Of a DNA stretch of 52,148 bases, positions 23,699-33,699 are shown piece after piece. Location of the stretch: positions 1-52,148 of the forward strand of contig CAINLR010000137.1 in the NCBI GenBank assembly GCA_903850425.1, read 5' to 3'. Numbering within the stretch: position 1 is the stretch's first letter; the number at the start of each line of letters is the position of its first letter. Under the pieces are notes generated by a model. That model worked only from the letters and a program-made list of their open reading frames with translations. It made no database searches and had not been told where the DNA came from. This DNA comes from an uncultured Verrucomicrobia subdivision 3 bacterium (lineage in GTDB: Bacteria > Verrucomicrobiota > Verrucomicrobiia > Limisphaerales > UBA11358). The translations under genes were made by a program, and so were the position numbers.

Positions 23699-26600
23699 CT
23701 ATTTCACCCGGATGCGATAGAACTGCACCGCGCCGCTTTGCGGCACCACAGCCTGGAAGGCCCCGGCGCTCAACGGGGTGATGCTGGCACCGGCAATGTC
23801 AACATAAGGACCGGACACGACCGAAGCCCCTTGCAGGGCGAAGGAGGAGGCAATCAGATCGCCATCCACCGTGGTAAAGTTGATGACCACGGTGCCATTC
23901 CCATGGTTCACGGCGATCTGGCTGATAAAGGGCGAGGCCAATGAAACCACACGCAGGTTGGAATAATAGACCGCTCCATCCGAGGCCCCGACCGAACTGA
24001 ACGGATCATCGTAGCCCAACATCAAGGTGCCGTTGGTGAACGAGGTGGTGTTGGTATAGACAAACACAGTGGTCTTGTTGATGGCGAGGGTCACGATGTT
24101 GTTGAGCTGCTTGATTTCGACGTCCGCCCAATTGTGGGCATCGTTGCCGTTGACAATCGAATTGTTGGCGGGCAAGCCCGGACCGGCATTACTGCTGAAA
24201 ACATTGGTCTTAAATGCATTGGCAAATGAACTGCGGGTTTTGGTGGCCAATTGATTCCAGCCCGTGTTGGGCAGCTTACCGCCCACACCGGTGTATTCCA
24301 AGAAGTCGCCAGCTCCCGCGCCGCCGTCCGGACTAATCCAATACCAGATGCCATCGCTCTCCCAGACATTGGTGGCGGAATCGCCCCAGCCAGACACCAC
24401 GGAACTGGCCCACCAGTTGGTAGCGATGCCGCTATGGTTGATGCCAAACACCGGGCCTTCGGTGGTGTAGCTCGGGTTGAAGCCTTCCACAATGTTCATA
24501 CTGAAACGCACGGCGTAGTTGGCACCGAAACGGACATTCATGGGGTAAAGATTCACCCCAGCCGCCGCGCCAGAACTTTGCGCGGAACTTTTATTGACCG
24601 TCACGCGCAAAGCGGTGGCGGCTCCGCTCGGGGGCAATGGAATGGCCCCAAAGTCGGCCGGATCGCCATTTTGCAGGTCGTAACCGAAGGTGATGCCATT
24701 ATCAATGCCATTGACTTGCATGTTGTTGTTGGCCGCCGTGACCGCCCAATTGCCGGCATCATTCGGGTCAGTGAGCGGGTTGGCATAAAGGACTGCCGTA
24801 GTCGGATAAGCACTGTCCAGAATGTTGAGCAACGCCGTGTTGGTTGAACCGGTATAGCCGGCCCCGCTGCCGACAGCAACGATGGCGGTCTTGTTCCCCA
24901 CATAAGCATTAGTGCTGCTGTCCACCGGCAACTGCCCGTTGCTCAATGGACTGATGTAGTTGGTCTGGCTGATGTCACCCGGATTGAAGGTCACCGGGCC
25001 AGGCAGAGTATAGTCCACTCCCGCCACGGCCGTGCCGCTGTAAGTAAAGCTGCTGGCGGTAAAAGTGGCGGCATTGGTGTCGCCCCAGCGGGTGATGGTG
25101 AAGCTGGCGTAGTCATTGGAAAAAGCATTATACATGCTGGCCGCATTCGCCGAAGCCACGAGCTTGTTGGGGGCCGTGTTGATGAGGTTGAGGGTGGCGC
25201 TGGCCGGGGCCAGCGAGTAGCTGCCGGAGGTGTTCAACGTTAGAATAATGGTCGTGGTGGGACGGGCCACGCCATCTGTGACCGCCTTAATACTGATATT
25301 CGTTGAACTCTGGCCGGCGGCGAAAGTGATGCTGGTGGTCGAGCCGGCGGTATAAGTTCCACTGGCGGCCGAGCCACCGAGGGTGAACGGGATGACCAGC
25401 GGCGAGCCGATGTTCCCGGTGCGGGTGATGACGAAGGACGCGTTGGTCGGATTGCCATAGGGATTCGTCTGAGAAACTGTGTCGGTGGCGATAGCGTTCG
25501 TGACGGTCACGCCCACCTGGGTGGACGGCAGAATCAGCGAAAAGCCCGTGGGGCCGCTGGCGTTGCCGGTGGTGATGGCGGTGGCGGTGAAGCCCAAAGT
25601 CCATTCCTGAAAAAATCCCCCGCCAGAACTGCTCAAATAGATGTTGTCCGCCGCGTCCCAGCAGAGGCCGCGACCCGCCGAGGTCTGGGAACCCGAGTTG
25701 GTGATGGTATAGAGAGTTGAAACATCGGGAATGCCGTTGGTCAGGGAGCACACGATAATCTGATTGTTACCGTAGCCCTCGGCGGCAAAGTAATTTCCGT
25801 CGGGCGAAACGGCCGAATCGGCCGGGCCGGTGGCGTTCACGGCAAAATAGTCATTCACGGTGCCATTATAATACGAATTCCAAACCGCTCCGGGAGTGGT
25901 CCCCAAATTCACACTGCCGCCGCCGGCGGAAGTGTTGACGACCAGATTGGTGAGCGCATAAATCTGCACATCGGCCGACCCGCCAGAAGGGCCATCCCGC
26001 CGATTGCTAATGTAGATATACCGGGTGGGCGACTGATTGACGGGTCCCACGGAAACGCCGGGATAATTGTTGCCCAAGGCCAGGTTCAGGGTGATCTCCG
26101 GCCCAACCAAATCGGGAGCCGTGATTCTGGGGAGAGTTGACAGAGTGATATTGCTGTAAACCAGCAGCGAATTTAACTGGCTGCTATTGACGCCGGTAAT
26201 ATTGCCCGCATCAACGGTGAACAAAGTGCAAGGGTTGCCGCTTTGCAGATTGCCAATCAGCAGACAACGGGAAATTTCCGAGGCATGGGCACCTGCCGCA
26301 ATACCGGAGGTGTCGCTGGGGGGGCCGAGCAGCGTTTGGCCGGTGGTCAAAGTCGGGTCAACGTAATAGACGCCCGAATGGGCGGAAGCATAACTGCCGA
26401 TCACCAGATAATCATCCTCACCCACGCAGATGCGATAAGGTTCGCTGGCGCTGACGGTCCAAGCAATGCCGCCGCTGTTGGTGCGGATGCCGGACAGGTC
26501 ACTGTTGAGCTGCCTTAACGCAGCGGCCGGGGTCGCCGCCGAGGCGCACGAGACATAAACATTTCCGAAATAAGGCGAGCTTGGATTTTTGTTTACATCT

Positions 26601-26947
26601 ATGCCACGCGGAGTGCCGTAGAGCAAAGTGTGGGTGACCGCCGCCGCACCAGTTCCCACTTTGGATACGGCTATCGTGTAGCTGGTGTGCCCAGCGAGGC
26701 TGAAGGATTGCAAACCGCCCGGCACATTCGTGCCGGTGTTGATGCCGTTAAAGTTGACGTTGGTAGTGCCATCTTCATATTTCACGACCACCGTGGCATT
26801 CGATTCGTTGAGATAGAATTGAATCGTTCCAGCATTGTTGGTCACGCACGACGCATAGGGCGTCGCCTTGGCCATTGGGGTAAAGCAAAGCGCCAGTCCA
26901 ACCGCCAAGCACTGCATGATACGGCTAATGCATTGAGTCATTTTCAT
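23699..26947 (-). CDS. large secreted Calx-beta-type beta-sandwich protein
   Basis: A 1082-aa exported protein, Ser/Thr/Asn/Gly-rich. Signal peptide CLAVGLALCFTPMAKA. The first half has propeller-like pieces (YRICVGEDDYLVIGSYA, DSAVSPDGNYFAAEGYG, LCWDAADNIYLSSSGGGF). Two Calx-beta-like repeats follow at about 490-590 and 600-720 (ASFVITRTGNIGSPLVIPF and ASFTITRWGDTNAATFT, each with a GTAVAGVDY-like or GTYTAGSTT turn). A lectin/jellyroll-like C-terminal domain precedes the ending AVQFYRIRVK, common at the end of verrucomicrobial secreted proteins. Function unknown; it is probably cell-surface or extracellular. Confidence 0.85.
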   Translation of the reverse strand: MKMTQCISRIMQCLAVGLALCFTPMAKATPYASCVTNNAGTIQFYLNESNATVVVKYEDGTTNVNFNGINTGTNVPGGLQSFSLAGHTSYTIAVSKVGTGAAAVTHTLLYGTPRGIDVNKNPSSPYFGNVYVSCASAATPAAALRQLNSDLSGIRTNSGGIAWTVSASEPYRICVGEDDYLVIGSYASAHSGVYYVDPTLTTGQTLLGPPSDTSGIAAGAHASEISRCLLIGNLQSGNPCTLFTVDAGNITGVNSSQLNSLLVYSNITLSTLPRITAPDLVGPEITLNLALGNNYPGVSVGPVNQSPTRYIYISNRRDGPSGGSADVQIYALTNLVVNTSAGGGSVNLGTTPGAVWNSYYNGTVNDYFAVNATGPADSAVSPDGNYFAAEGYGNNQIIVCSLTNGIPDVSTLYTITNSGSQTSAGRGLCWDAADNIYLSSSGGGFFQEWTLGFTATAITTGNASGPTGFSLILPSTQVGVTVTNAIATDTVSQTNPYGNPTNASFVITRTGNIGSPLVIPFTLGGSAASGTYTAGSTTSITFAAGQSSTNISIKAVTDGVARPTTTIILTLNTSGSYSLAPASATLNLINTAPNKLVASANAASMYNAFSNDYASFTITRWGDTNAATFTASSFTYSGTAVAGVDYTLPGPVTFNPGDISQTNYISPLSNGQLPVDSSTNAYVGNKTAIVAVGSGAGYTGSTNTALLNILDSAYPTTAVLYANPLTDPNDAGNWAVTAANNNMQVNGIDNGITFGYDLQNGDPADFGAIPLPPSGAATALRVTVNKSSAQSSGAAAGVNLYPMNVRFGANYAVRFSMNIVEGFNPSYTTEGPVFGINHSGIATNWWASSVVSGWGDSATNVWESDGIWYWISPDGGAGAGDFLEYTGVGGKLPNTGWNQLATKTRSSFANAFKTNVFSSNAGPGLPANNSIVNGNDAHNWADVEIKQLNNIVTLAINKTTVFVYTNTTSFTNGTLMLGYDDPFSSVGASDGAVYYSNLRVVSLASPFISQIAVNHGNGTVVINFTTVDGDLIASSFALQGASVVSGPYVDIAGASITPLSAGAFQAVVPQSGAVQFYRIRVK

Positions 26948-27194
26948 AGTTTCTTGTATTTATTTCTGATGCTTATAAAGATCCAAATCAAAAAAATCCA
27001 AACTTGCACACAACGTCCTTAAGCCGGATTAACCTGAATATGAATTCTTCCTTACCTTTGTTTTTAAGTCACCCACTGCTGAAACACAATAAAAATTTGC
27101 GAAAAAGTAACTTGGGCGGCGTCGCGCCGTCGGATCGCCGCATGAAATTCAATGAACTGGGCGCAGGATTGCAACAGTCGCAGTGGTGGCAAAA

Positions 27195-28541
27195 TCACAA
27201 TGCCAGCCGGTGCAGGCAGCGCGCCAGCATTTCAATGAACACCTGGATGTCCTTTGCAGTCACGCTCAGGTTCGGGCGGGTGCGGATGCTCTGCGCGCCC
27301 GCCCCCAGGAGCAACAGGCCTTCCTGGCGCAGCGCAATGTCCTCTAGTTGATTCCGCAATTTCGGCGTGGCCACGGAAAAACCTTGATACAAGCCCAGCC
27401 CACGCACGTTGGAAATCAGATGGGGGAATTTCGCCGCCAGCCCGCGCAGGCCGGCCGCCAATGTTTTGCCGTTGATTTTGGCGGCGGCAATCAGATCCTC
27501 GCGCTCGACAATTTTCATTTCCTGCACGAAACGCACCATGTCGGCGAGCGAGCCACCCCAGGTCGAATCCAGCACACCTTTATCGGTCATTGGATGCAAC
27601 ATATACACCACCCCGGCGGCAAACTTTTTGGCGACGGCCACCGCTTGCGGCGGATAGGGCAGATCCAGTTGGTCCACCATGAACCGATCGCCGGTGGGGC
27701 CGCCCGCCGTTTGCACTTCGTCAAAACCAAGATAGATGCCATGCGCATTCGCCAGCCGGCTCAGCCCCTGAAAAAATTCCGGTTCGGCCACGCGATGTCC
27801 GCCCGCGCCCTGAATCGGTTCGACCACAATCCCGACGACTTCCCGCGCGTGCTGCGCTAGATAGTTGTCAACCCGCTGCAACACGGCGTTCGTCCGGGCA
27901 CGGTTTTTCTCCGCCGCTTCATCGGTGTTGAGGTCGGGAAACGGTAATTGGATGTTGCCGTGAATCAGGCCGTGGAAATCCTTCGTCGCCACCGGATCGA
28001 GCGTCTGCGTGACGTTCAAGGCGAACACGGTGCGGCCATGGAACGCCTGCTCAAAGTAGAGAAACCGGCAGCCTTCGCCGGGCTGCACTTTTCCGCCGCG
28101 ACTCTGATGATAAAGGTTGATGAAATATTTCATCATGTTTTCAATGGCCTCCGCGCCGGAGTTCACCGTATAGACTTCCAGCTTGGAATTGCTCATGCAG
28201 CGGGGCGCGAGGCGATGAATGGTGCGGTAATATTCGAGACATTCCGGCGTCAAAAAATCCGGGTTGGCCACCTTGTTGTTCGCCGCGCGGACGAGCCGCG
28301 CCACATAGTCGGGTTCCTGCAGGCCGGGATGATTATGGCCGATCAACTTCGAGGCGTAGTAGCCCGCCCAGTCGAAAATCCGCTGGTCATCCACCGTGCC
28401 CAGCCACATGCCATCGCAACGCGCGAGGTCCACCACAAACGGATAAACCTCGGTAATGACGTATTGGCTCAGCTCCGCAATCATCGCCGCACTCACGGGA
28501 CCGGGGAAATTTGCGGCCGGCTTGGCGGCACAGGCGTTCAT
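27195..28541 (-). CDS. lat: L-lysine 6-transaminase (class III aminotransferase)
   Basis: A 448-aa PLP enzyme. Early motif VYPFVVDLARCDGMWLGTVD and DWAGYYASKLIGHNHPGL are typical of LAT. VNSGAEAIENMMKYFINL, FEQAFHGRTVFALNVTQT, GIVVEPIQGAGGHRVAEPEF, YLGFDEVQTAGGPTGDRFMV and the Schiff-base Lys in AVAVAKKFAAG follow. The C-terminus has NVRGLGLYQGFS and LLLGAGAQSIRTRPNLSVT. LAT moves the epsilon-amino group of lysine to 2-oxoglutarate, giving 2-aminoadipate 6-semialdehyde. It lies 49 bp downstream of the MFS transporter on the same strand. Confidence 0.9.
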   Translation of the reverse strand: MNACAAKPAANFPGPVSAAMIAELSQYVITEVYPFVVDLARCDGMWLGTVDDQRIFDWAGYYASKLIGHNHPGLQEPDYVARLVRAANNKVANPDFLTPECLEYYRTIHRLAPRCMSNSKLEVYTVNSGAEAIENMMKYFINLYHQSRGGKVQPGEGCRFLYFEQAFHGRTVFALNVTQTLDPVATKDFHGLIHGNIQLPFPDLNTDEAAEKNRARTNAVLQRVDNYLAQHAREVVGIVVEPIQGAGGHRVAEPEFFQGLSRLANAHGIYLGFDEVQTAGGPTGDRFMVDQLDLPYPPQAVAVAKKFAAGVVYMLHPMTDKGVLDSTWGGSLADMVRFVQEMKIVEREDLIAAAKINGKTLAAGLRGLAAKFPHLISNVRGLGLYQGFSVATPKLRNQLEDIALRQEGLLLLGAGAQSIRTRPNLSVTAKDIQVFIEMLARCLHRLAL

Positions 28542-28590
28542 AAATTTGTTTCGTAGAACTTACTCAAACGATGGGGGCGACCGGCCGCAT

Positions 28591-30300
28591 TCAACCGGCC
28601 TGCGTCGCGGGCGATTCCTTCACCCACTGGGTGAGCGCGGCGGCCAGAAGCATGAACACCCCGCCCGCCATCACCGCGTAAATCAAGTTGCCGCCGAGAT
28701 AGTTTTTCACGAGCGGCCCGAAGGTCAGCGCCGCGAGAATTTCCGGCAGCACGATGAAAAAATTAAAGATGCCCATATAGACGCCCATCCGCTCCGCTGG
28801 CAGGGCGCCGGCAAGAATGGCATAGGGCATTGACAGGATGGAAGCCCAGGCCACGCCACCCAGTGCCAGCGCAATCAGCAACAGATTTTTGTTTTCCTCG
28901 CCGTGGATAAATCCCACCGCGAGCAAGCCGAGGCCACCGAGCGCGAGGCAGATGCCGTGGATGTGCCGCCGGTCAAACTTTCTCGCCGCCGCCATCAACC
29001 CAAAGGCCGCGAGAAACGTCATCGCGTCTTTCACGGCATAGCACACGCCTGCCCATTCCGCGCCACGCTGAAATGTTCTTGCAGCGATAAGATCGCGGTT
29101 AAATTCCTCGGCAGTCGCAGTCGCATTTTTCAAATCGGATTTCGAAATGGAATACTTCAACAAGATGGCTGCGAGATTCCGGACAAGCGGGGTTTTCAGT
29201 TCATCTGCCGTGGCCTCATGCGAATCCCCAACATGTGCCTCAATCAGCCCGGCAAGTTCCGCCTGCGTGATACTCTCGCTGGGATCTAGTTCGGCTGGTT
29301 TGAGCCCGAACATCTGTAGCAGGCCATAATACCAAGGTCGCAACGGAATATTTTTGGCTATCACACTTTTCCTTGCCTCGTAGGCGTTAACAATCCCAGC
29401 GGATTCCGCTAAAAAGAATCTGCCTTCAGGACGGTCAAGCTGCTTGCCAACCGATTCGTCCCGCACTCCAAGCGTGGCACCTCCAAACACTACGCTGCCG
29501 ACCGTCGGCGAGAAATAAATCCACATGCAAAAGAGCGCCAGCCAGGTGAAGAACTGCACCAGCGCGAGCCGCTTCATCGTGCCGGGCATTTCCCGCAGCG
29601 CCGAAAAAATTTCGGCGGCGAAGTGCGCCAGCCCCGCGCTCGCCATTTTTTTGCGCCGGAATTCCTCCAGGTTTTCCGGCGGATATTCTTTCGTGGAAAA
29701 AATCGTCCATAGCACCGCGCCGAAAAATGCCGCCGCGCCCGCATAGAAAGAGATTTTCACATTCAGCGGAATCGTATTGCCAACGCTGGTTTCGCTGCTG
29801 ACGTGGAACCAATTTTTCAAGATGTAGGGAAGCATTCCCGCCACGACCGCGCCGACGCCGATGAAAAAGCTTTGCATCGCGAAGCCCGTGCCGCGCTGCT
29901 CCTCGGGCAGTTTGTCCGCCACGAACGCGCGGAAGGGTTCCATGCTCACGTTGATGCTGGCGTCGAGAATCCACAGCAATCCGGCCGCCATCCAGAGCGT
30001 GCTGCAATTCGGCATCGCGATCAGCGCAAGCGAACTCAAGATCGCGCCGACTAGAAAATACGGACGTCGCCGGCCGAGCGGGCCCCAGGTGCGATCACTC
30101 ATCGCGCCGATGATCGGCTGCACGATGAAACCCGTCAGCGGCGCGGCGAGCCACAGCATCGGAATTTGCGCGTCGCTCGCGCCGAGGTATTTGTAGATCG
30201 GCGACATGTTGGCCATCTGCAATCCCCAGCCAAACTGGATGCCGAGAAAGCCGAAACTCATGTTCCAGATTTGCCAAAAAGAGAGACGCGGTTTTTGCAT
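28591..30300 (-). CDS. SLC45-like MFS sugar transporter with long loop insertion
   Basis: A 569-aa transporter with about 12 TM segments. N-terminal MFS signatures: [53 protein letters not shown] and [20 protein letters not shown], all like the SLC45/maltose-sucrose transporters. Between TM7 (about 246-266) and TM8 (about 415-436) there is an insertion of about 140 mostly polar, helical residues that ordinary MFS proteins lack. It is upstream of lat on the same strand, about 100 bp after upp. The substrate is unknown. Confidence 0.9.
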   Translation of the reverse strand: MQKPRLSFWQIWNMSFGFLGIQFGWGLQMANMSPIYKYLGASDAQIPMLWLAAPLTGFIVQPIIGAMSDRTWGPLGRRRPYFLVGAILSSLALIAMPNCSTLWMAAGLLWILDASINVSMEPFRAFVADKLPEEQRGTGFAMQSFFIGVGAVVAGMLPYILKNWFHVSSETSVGNTIPLNVKISFYAGAAAFFGAVLWTIFSTKEYPPENLEEFRRKKMASAGLAHFAAEIFSALREMPGTMKRLALVQFFTWLALFCMWIYFSPTVGSVVFGGATLGVRDESVGKQLDRPEGRFFLAESAGIVNAYEARKSVIAKNIPLRPWYYGLLQMFGLKPAELDPSESITQAELAGLIEAHVGDSHEATADELKTPLVRNLAAILLKYSISKSDLKNATATAEEFNRDLIAARTFQRGAEWAGVCYAVKDAMTFLAAFGLMAAARKFDRRHIHGICLALGGLGLLAVGFIHGEENKNLLLIALALGGVAWASILSMPYAILAGALPAERMGVYMGIFNFFIVLPEILAALTFGPLVKNYLGGNLIYAVMAGGVFMLLAAALTQWVKESPATQAG

Positions 30301-30400
30301 GGGAATTTAAGTGGCAGGATTTTGCGCCGGTCGCCCGCCCAAAGCAAGCCGCACAACCATGCGGGAGGCCGCCGCGCGACCAAGGCGGCCAAAGCCGTTG

Positions 30401-31024
30401 TCAGGTGCCAAACAACCGGTCGCCCGCGTCGCCGAGGCCGGGCAGGATGTAACCTTTTTCGTTTAATTTTTTGTCCACGGCGGCGGTGAAGATCGGCAGG
30501 GTGGGAAAATGTTTGCGGACTTTGCGGATGCCTTCAGGAGCGGCGACCAGGCTGACGAGGCGGATGCGTTTCGCCCCCTGCGCGACGAGCAATTCCAGCG
30601 CCGCCACGGCGCTGCCGCCGGTGGCAAGCATCGGGTCAATCAGGATGACTTCAAACCGGCCGAGATTTTTCGGCAGGCTCTGGTGATAAAAATGCGCGCG
30701 CAAAGTGGACTCTTCGCGCTTCAACCCAATGAAACCGACGCGAGCGTGCGGGATGAGTTCGAGAATGGGATTTAACATGCCCAGCCCGGCGCGCAGCACG
30801 GGCACGAGCGCGACTTCGCGTTCGAGTTTGAATCCGACGGCGGTTTCCAGCGGCGTGCGGACGGAGATTTTTTTGACACTGAACGAACGGGTCGCTTCGT
30901 AAGTCATTAGTGCGGCGATTTCGCCGAGCAGCCGGCGGAACCGCTGCGATTCCGTCGCACTGTCGCGCAACCGGGCAAGGTTGTGCTGCACCAGCGGATG
31001 CGTGATGACGGTGACGTTTTTCAT
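30401..31024 (-). CDS. upp: uracil phosphoribosyltransferase
   Basis: A 207-aa salvage enzyme making UMP from uracil and PRPP. VITHPLVQHNLARLRDSATE opens the protein; RAGLGMLNPILELIPHARVG, the PRPP loop VILIDPMLATGGSAVAALEL, LVSLVAAPEGIRKV and the uracil loop DKKLNEKGYILPGLGDAGDR are all canonical. Its start codon shares one base with the sppA stop (TAATG), so translation is coupled to sppA. Confidence 0.97.
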   Translation of the reverse strand: MKNVTVITHPLVQHNLARLRDSATESQRFRRLLGEIAALMTYEATRSFSVKKISVRTPLETAVGFKLEREVALVPVLRAGLGMLNPILELIPHARVGFIGLKREESTLRAHFYHQSLPKNLGRFEVILIDPMLATGGSAVAALELLVAQGAKRIRLVSLVAAPEGIRKVRKHFPTLPIFTAAVDKKLNEKGYILPGLGDAGDRLFGT

Positions 31025-32148
31025 TAGTTCACGAAGGTTGGGGCGAGAAAATAGAGATACCCCGCGTGCAGCTTGGGAACCTCGATGCCGAGATCCAGTT
31101 TGACGTCATGGGCTTTGCTGCTCTGGCCAAATAACGACAGGAAATCGCCAAGGTCGTAATGCTGGCGGTATTCAATCAGGTTGGAATTTTTGATGCCAAC
31201 GATCTTTTCGGTGCGGTCCACGGCATCGCTGAAATCTCCCAGTTCATCCACCAATCCGAGGTCCAGCGCCTGTTTGCCCGAAACCACCCGGCCGTCGGCA
31301 AAATCCTGCCAGTTGTCGGCGAGCGCCTTGCCTTCCTTCTTGTTGGCATCGTGGGCGGCGTCGCGGCCTTTCGCGACGACGTCCTTGAACTTCGCATAGG
31401 TCTCGTCAATGAGCGCCTGCACCATGGCGTGTTCCTCGGCGGGAATTTCATTCGGTGCCCGGTCGGGACTCAACATATCTTTGAACTTGCCGCTCTTAAA
31501 AGTCATCGGGGCGACGCCCACTTTGTCCATCAACCCGCGGTAATTCCAGCCGTGCATGATCACGCCAATGCTGCCGGTGAGCGTCAGTTCGTTCGCCACA
31601 ATCCAGCGGCAGCCGCTCGAAATATAATAGCCGCCAGACGCCGCCAGGCTGCCCATCGAGCAGACCACCGGTTTCTTGGCGGTGTGTTCAAAAGCACGGA
31701 TCGCATTGTAAATCTGATCGGAGGCCAGCACTTCCCCACCGGGAGAATCCATTTTCAAAAGCACGGCTTTCACTTTGTTGTCGTCGGCCGCACGGTCGAG
31801 TTGCGCCTGCACCACCTCCACTAATCCCGCCCCATCGGCTCCGTGGCTGGCAATGATGCCTTCGATGCTGATCACAGCGATTTTGTTCGGCGACTTGTTG
31901 TTCTCCAAATAAACCTCTTCCAGGCGCGGGCCGACTTCGCGCGCCGTGCCGAAGGTGTCGGAATGAAAGGCGCTGTCGAACGACAGCGTATGCATCACAA
32001 ATTGCGTGAGGTTGCCGAACAAACTAAACGCCAGCAGCACGACCGATATGATCGCCACCAGCATCCAGCCGCGACTCTTGCGCGGTCGGGGTGGCGGCGC
32101 GACGATGACCGGCGGCGGACCGCCCCCAGCAAATTCTGTTGTTTCCAT
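31024..32148 (-). CDS. sppA: signal peptide peptidase SppA, membrane-bound
   Basis: A 374-aa protease of family S49. A Pro-rich cytoplasmic tail, one TM helix (MLVAIISVVLLAFSLFGNL) and an outer catalytic domain. Key strings: IAVISIEGIIASHG, KMDSPGGEVLASDQIYNAI, nucleophile Ser in GSLAASGGYYISSG, ELTLTGSIGVIMH, catalytic Lys region FKSGKFKDMLSPDRAP, and GRVVSGKQALDLGLVDELG. The length matches the short (Bacillus-type) SppA, not the double-length E. coli form. It degrades leftover signal peptides. It overlaps upp by one base. Confidence 0.95.
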   Translation of the reverse strand: METTEFAGGGPPPVIVAPPPRPRKSRGWMLVAIISVVLLAFSLFGNLTQFVMHTLSFDSAFHSDTFGTAREVGPRLEEVYLENNKSPNKIAVISIEGIIASHGADGAGLVEVVQAQLDRAADDNKVKAVLLKMDSPGGEVLASDQIYNAIRAFEHTAKKPVVCSMGSLAASGGYYISSGCRWIVANELTLTGSIGVIMHGWNYRGLMDKVGVAPMTFKSGKFKDMLSPDRAPNEIPAEEHAMVQALIDETYAKFKDVVAKGRDAAHDANKKEGKALADNWQDFADGRVVSGKQALDLGLVDELGDFSDAVDRTEKIVGIKNSNLIEYRQHYDLGDFLSLFGQSSKAHDVKLDLGIEVPKLHAGYLYFLAPTFVN

Positions 32149-32352
32149 AGGCCGGTGAAACTAGCGCAAAGCCGCGCCGGCGGCAAGCGGCGGTATTGGA
32201 ACCGGCGTGGTTGCCGCCGCGACGATGATCATTTCACGAGCAGACTTGCTTCCCAAACGCTTTGCTGGCAGCTTGCCGCCGGATTTGAATTCGCCAAAAA
32301 CAAGGAGGCGACCAAAAGTAAACGTCCAGTCGGGCGTTGTTGGATGAAACCC

Positions 32353-33615
32353 ATGAAAACATTTCACGAACTTTCTCTGGAGGAGCGAATCAACGTCTCG
32401 CACCAGCAACTGGAGCGGATGCGCCGGCCGAATGGCGGCTATATCGCCAGTCCTTACACCGCCGAAGACGGTTCGGGCGATGCCTACAATGTGTTCTGGA
32501 TCCGCGACATCATGTTTGCCACCTATGCCAACGAGTATCTCGGCTGTTTCGACAAGATGGTGGAAAGTTTCCGGCTGGTGCTGGATATTTTCAAACGCTA
32601 TCACTCCCGCATCATCCAGGCATCCATCATCAAGCCGGATGTGCGGCACCAAACCGGCCAGTTCATGCCCGCCCGCGTGCATCCCACCACACTCGATACC
32701 ATCACGGACGCCTGGGGGCACCATCAGCTCGATGTCTATGGCCTGTTCATGTATAAAATGGGCGACCTCATCAAAAAAGGCTACGGCTTCCGCTTCAAAC
32801 AAGAGGATTTTTTCCTCCTTAGTCACATCCGCAATTACATTTTCAACATGGGCTTCGAGGCCGATTACGGCATGTGGGAGGAAGGACCCGAAGAACATTC
32901 CAGCAGCTTCGGCGCGGTGCTCGGTGGTTTGATGATGTGGTTCGATCAGGGCTTCTACGATTACAAATACAAGCACAAGATCGAAATCAGCCATTACGTT
33001 CCCATCAGCGAACGCATGATTGCCGACGGCACCAAGGCGCTGGCGCGGGTTTTGCCCCGGGAATCCGAGGGGCGGCCGCATGACATGTCCCAATTGAGCC
33101 TCATCTGGCCCTACAACATCGTGGACTATCACACGAAAAAGATTCTGCTCCATAATATCGAGACCCATCTCGTCGGCGAACGCGGCGTGCGTCGCTATCC
33201 CGGCGATGTTTACTGCGGCAAAGGTCTGGTGCCCGGCGTCAATGAAACCGCCGAGTGGCCGCTCGGTTTCGCCTGGCTCGCCATTTGTTACGCCAAGCTC
33301 GCCGAGCACGGGCGCGATTTCGATGCCCATCACAAACCGATTCATTTCGACTGGACCCAGCGCCACGCCTACTTCAAGAAAGCTGTTTACTATTTCGAGA
33401 GGCTCGAAAAAAACATGACGCCCGAAGGATGCGTGCCAGAAATGTATGTGGGCGGCTTGACCGGCCACAATACTCCGCTGGCCTGGGCGCAAAGCTTTCA
33501 CATCATCGCCGGGCAAATGTTAACCAACCTCACTGCGGCGCATCCGCGCGAATTTAAACTGCCGCCTGAAGTCCGGCAGCGCGTGAACCTGCCCTCGCTC
33601 ATTTACGTGCAATAG
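32353..33615 (+). CDS. GH15-like (glucoamylase/phosphorylase-kinase-alpha-like) protein
   Basis: A 420-aa alpha/alpha-barrel protein without a signal peptide. GGYIASPYTAEDGSGDAYNVFWIRDIMFA-type opening (split: ASPYTAEDGSGDAYNVFW and IRDIMFATYANEYLG) is typical of GH15 and phosphorylase-kinase-alpha relatives. YGMWEEGPEEHSSSFGAVLG carries an acidic residue in the position of a GH15 catalytic Glu, and WPLGFAWLAICYAKL and GGLTGHNTPLAWAQSFHIIA close it. The start at 32353 (MKTFHELSLEER) is preferred over an ATG three codons earlier. It precedes a phosphohexomutase by 84 bp, suggesting glucan or glycogen turnover. Confidence 0.85.
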   Translation: MKTFHELSLEERINVSHQQLERMRRPNGGYIASPYTAEDGSGDAYNVFWIRDIMFATYANEYLGCFDKMVESFRLVLDIFKRYHSRIIQASIIKPDVRHQTGQFMPARVHPTTLDTITDAWGHHQLDVYGLFMYKMGDLIKKGYGFRFKQEDFFLLSHIRNYIFNMGFEADYGMWEEGPEEHSSSFGAVLGGLMMWFDQGFYDYKYKHKIEISHYVPISERMIADGTKALARVLPRESEGRPHDMSQLSLIWPYNIVDYHTKKILLHNIETHLVGERGVRRYPGDVYCGKGLVPGVNETAEWPLGFAWLAICYAKLAEHGRDFDAHHKPIHFDWTQRHAYFKKAVYYFERLEKNMTPEGCVPEMYVGGLTGHNTPLAWAQSFHIIAGQMLTNLTAAHPREFKLPPEVRQRVNLPSLIYVQ

Positions 33616-33699
33616 ATTGGCTGGCGAAATCCCGTCGCCGCCGCTGCCACCGCCGCCCGCAGGCTTGGCAGGACGCTGCTTTTGGCGCAATCTCCTCGC

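Noticed and set aside
32161-33516. A 451-codon open frame on the minus strand
   Set aside because: Antisense to the GH15-like gene; no recognisable motifs.
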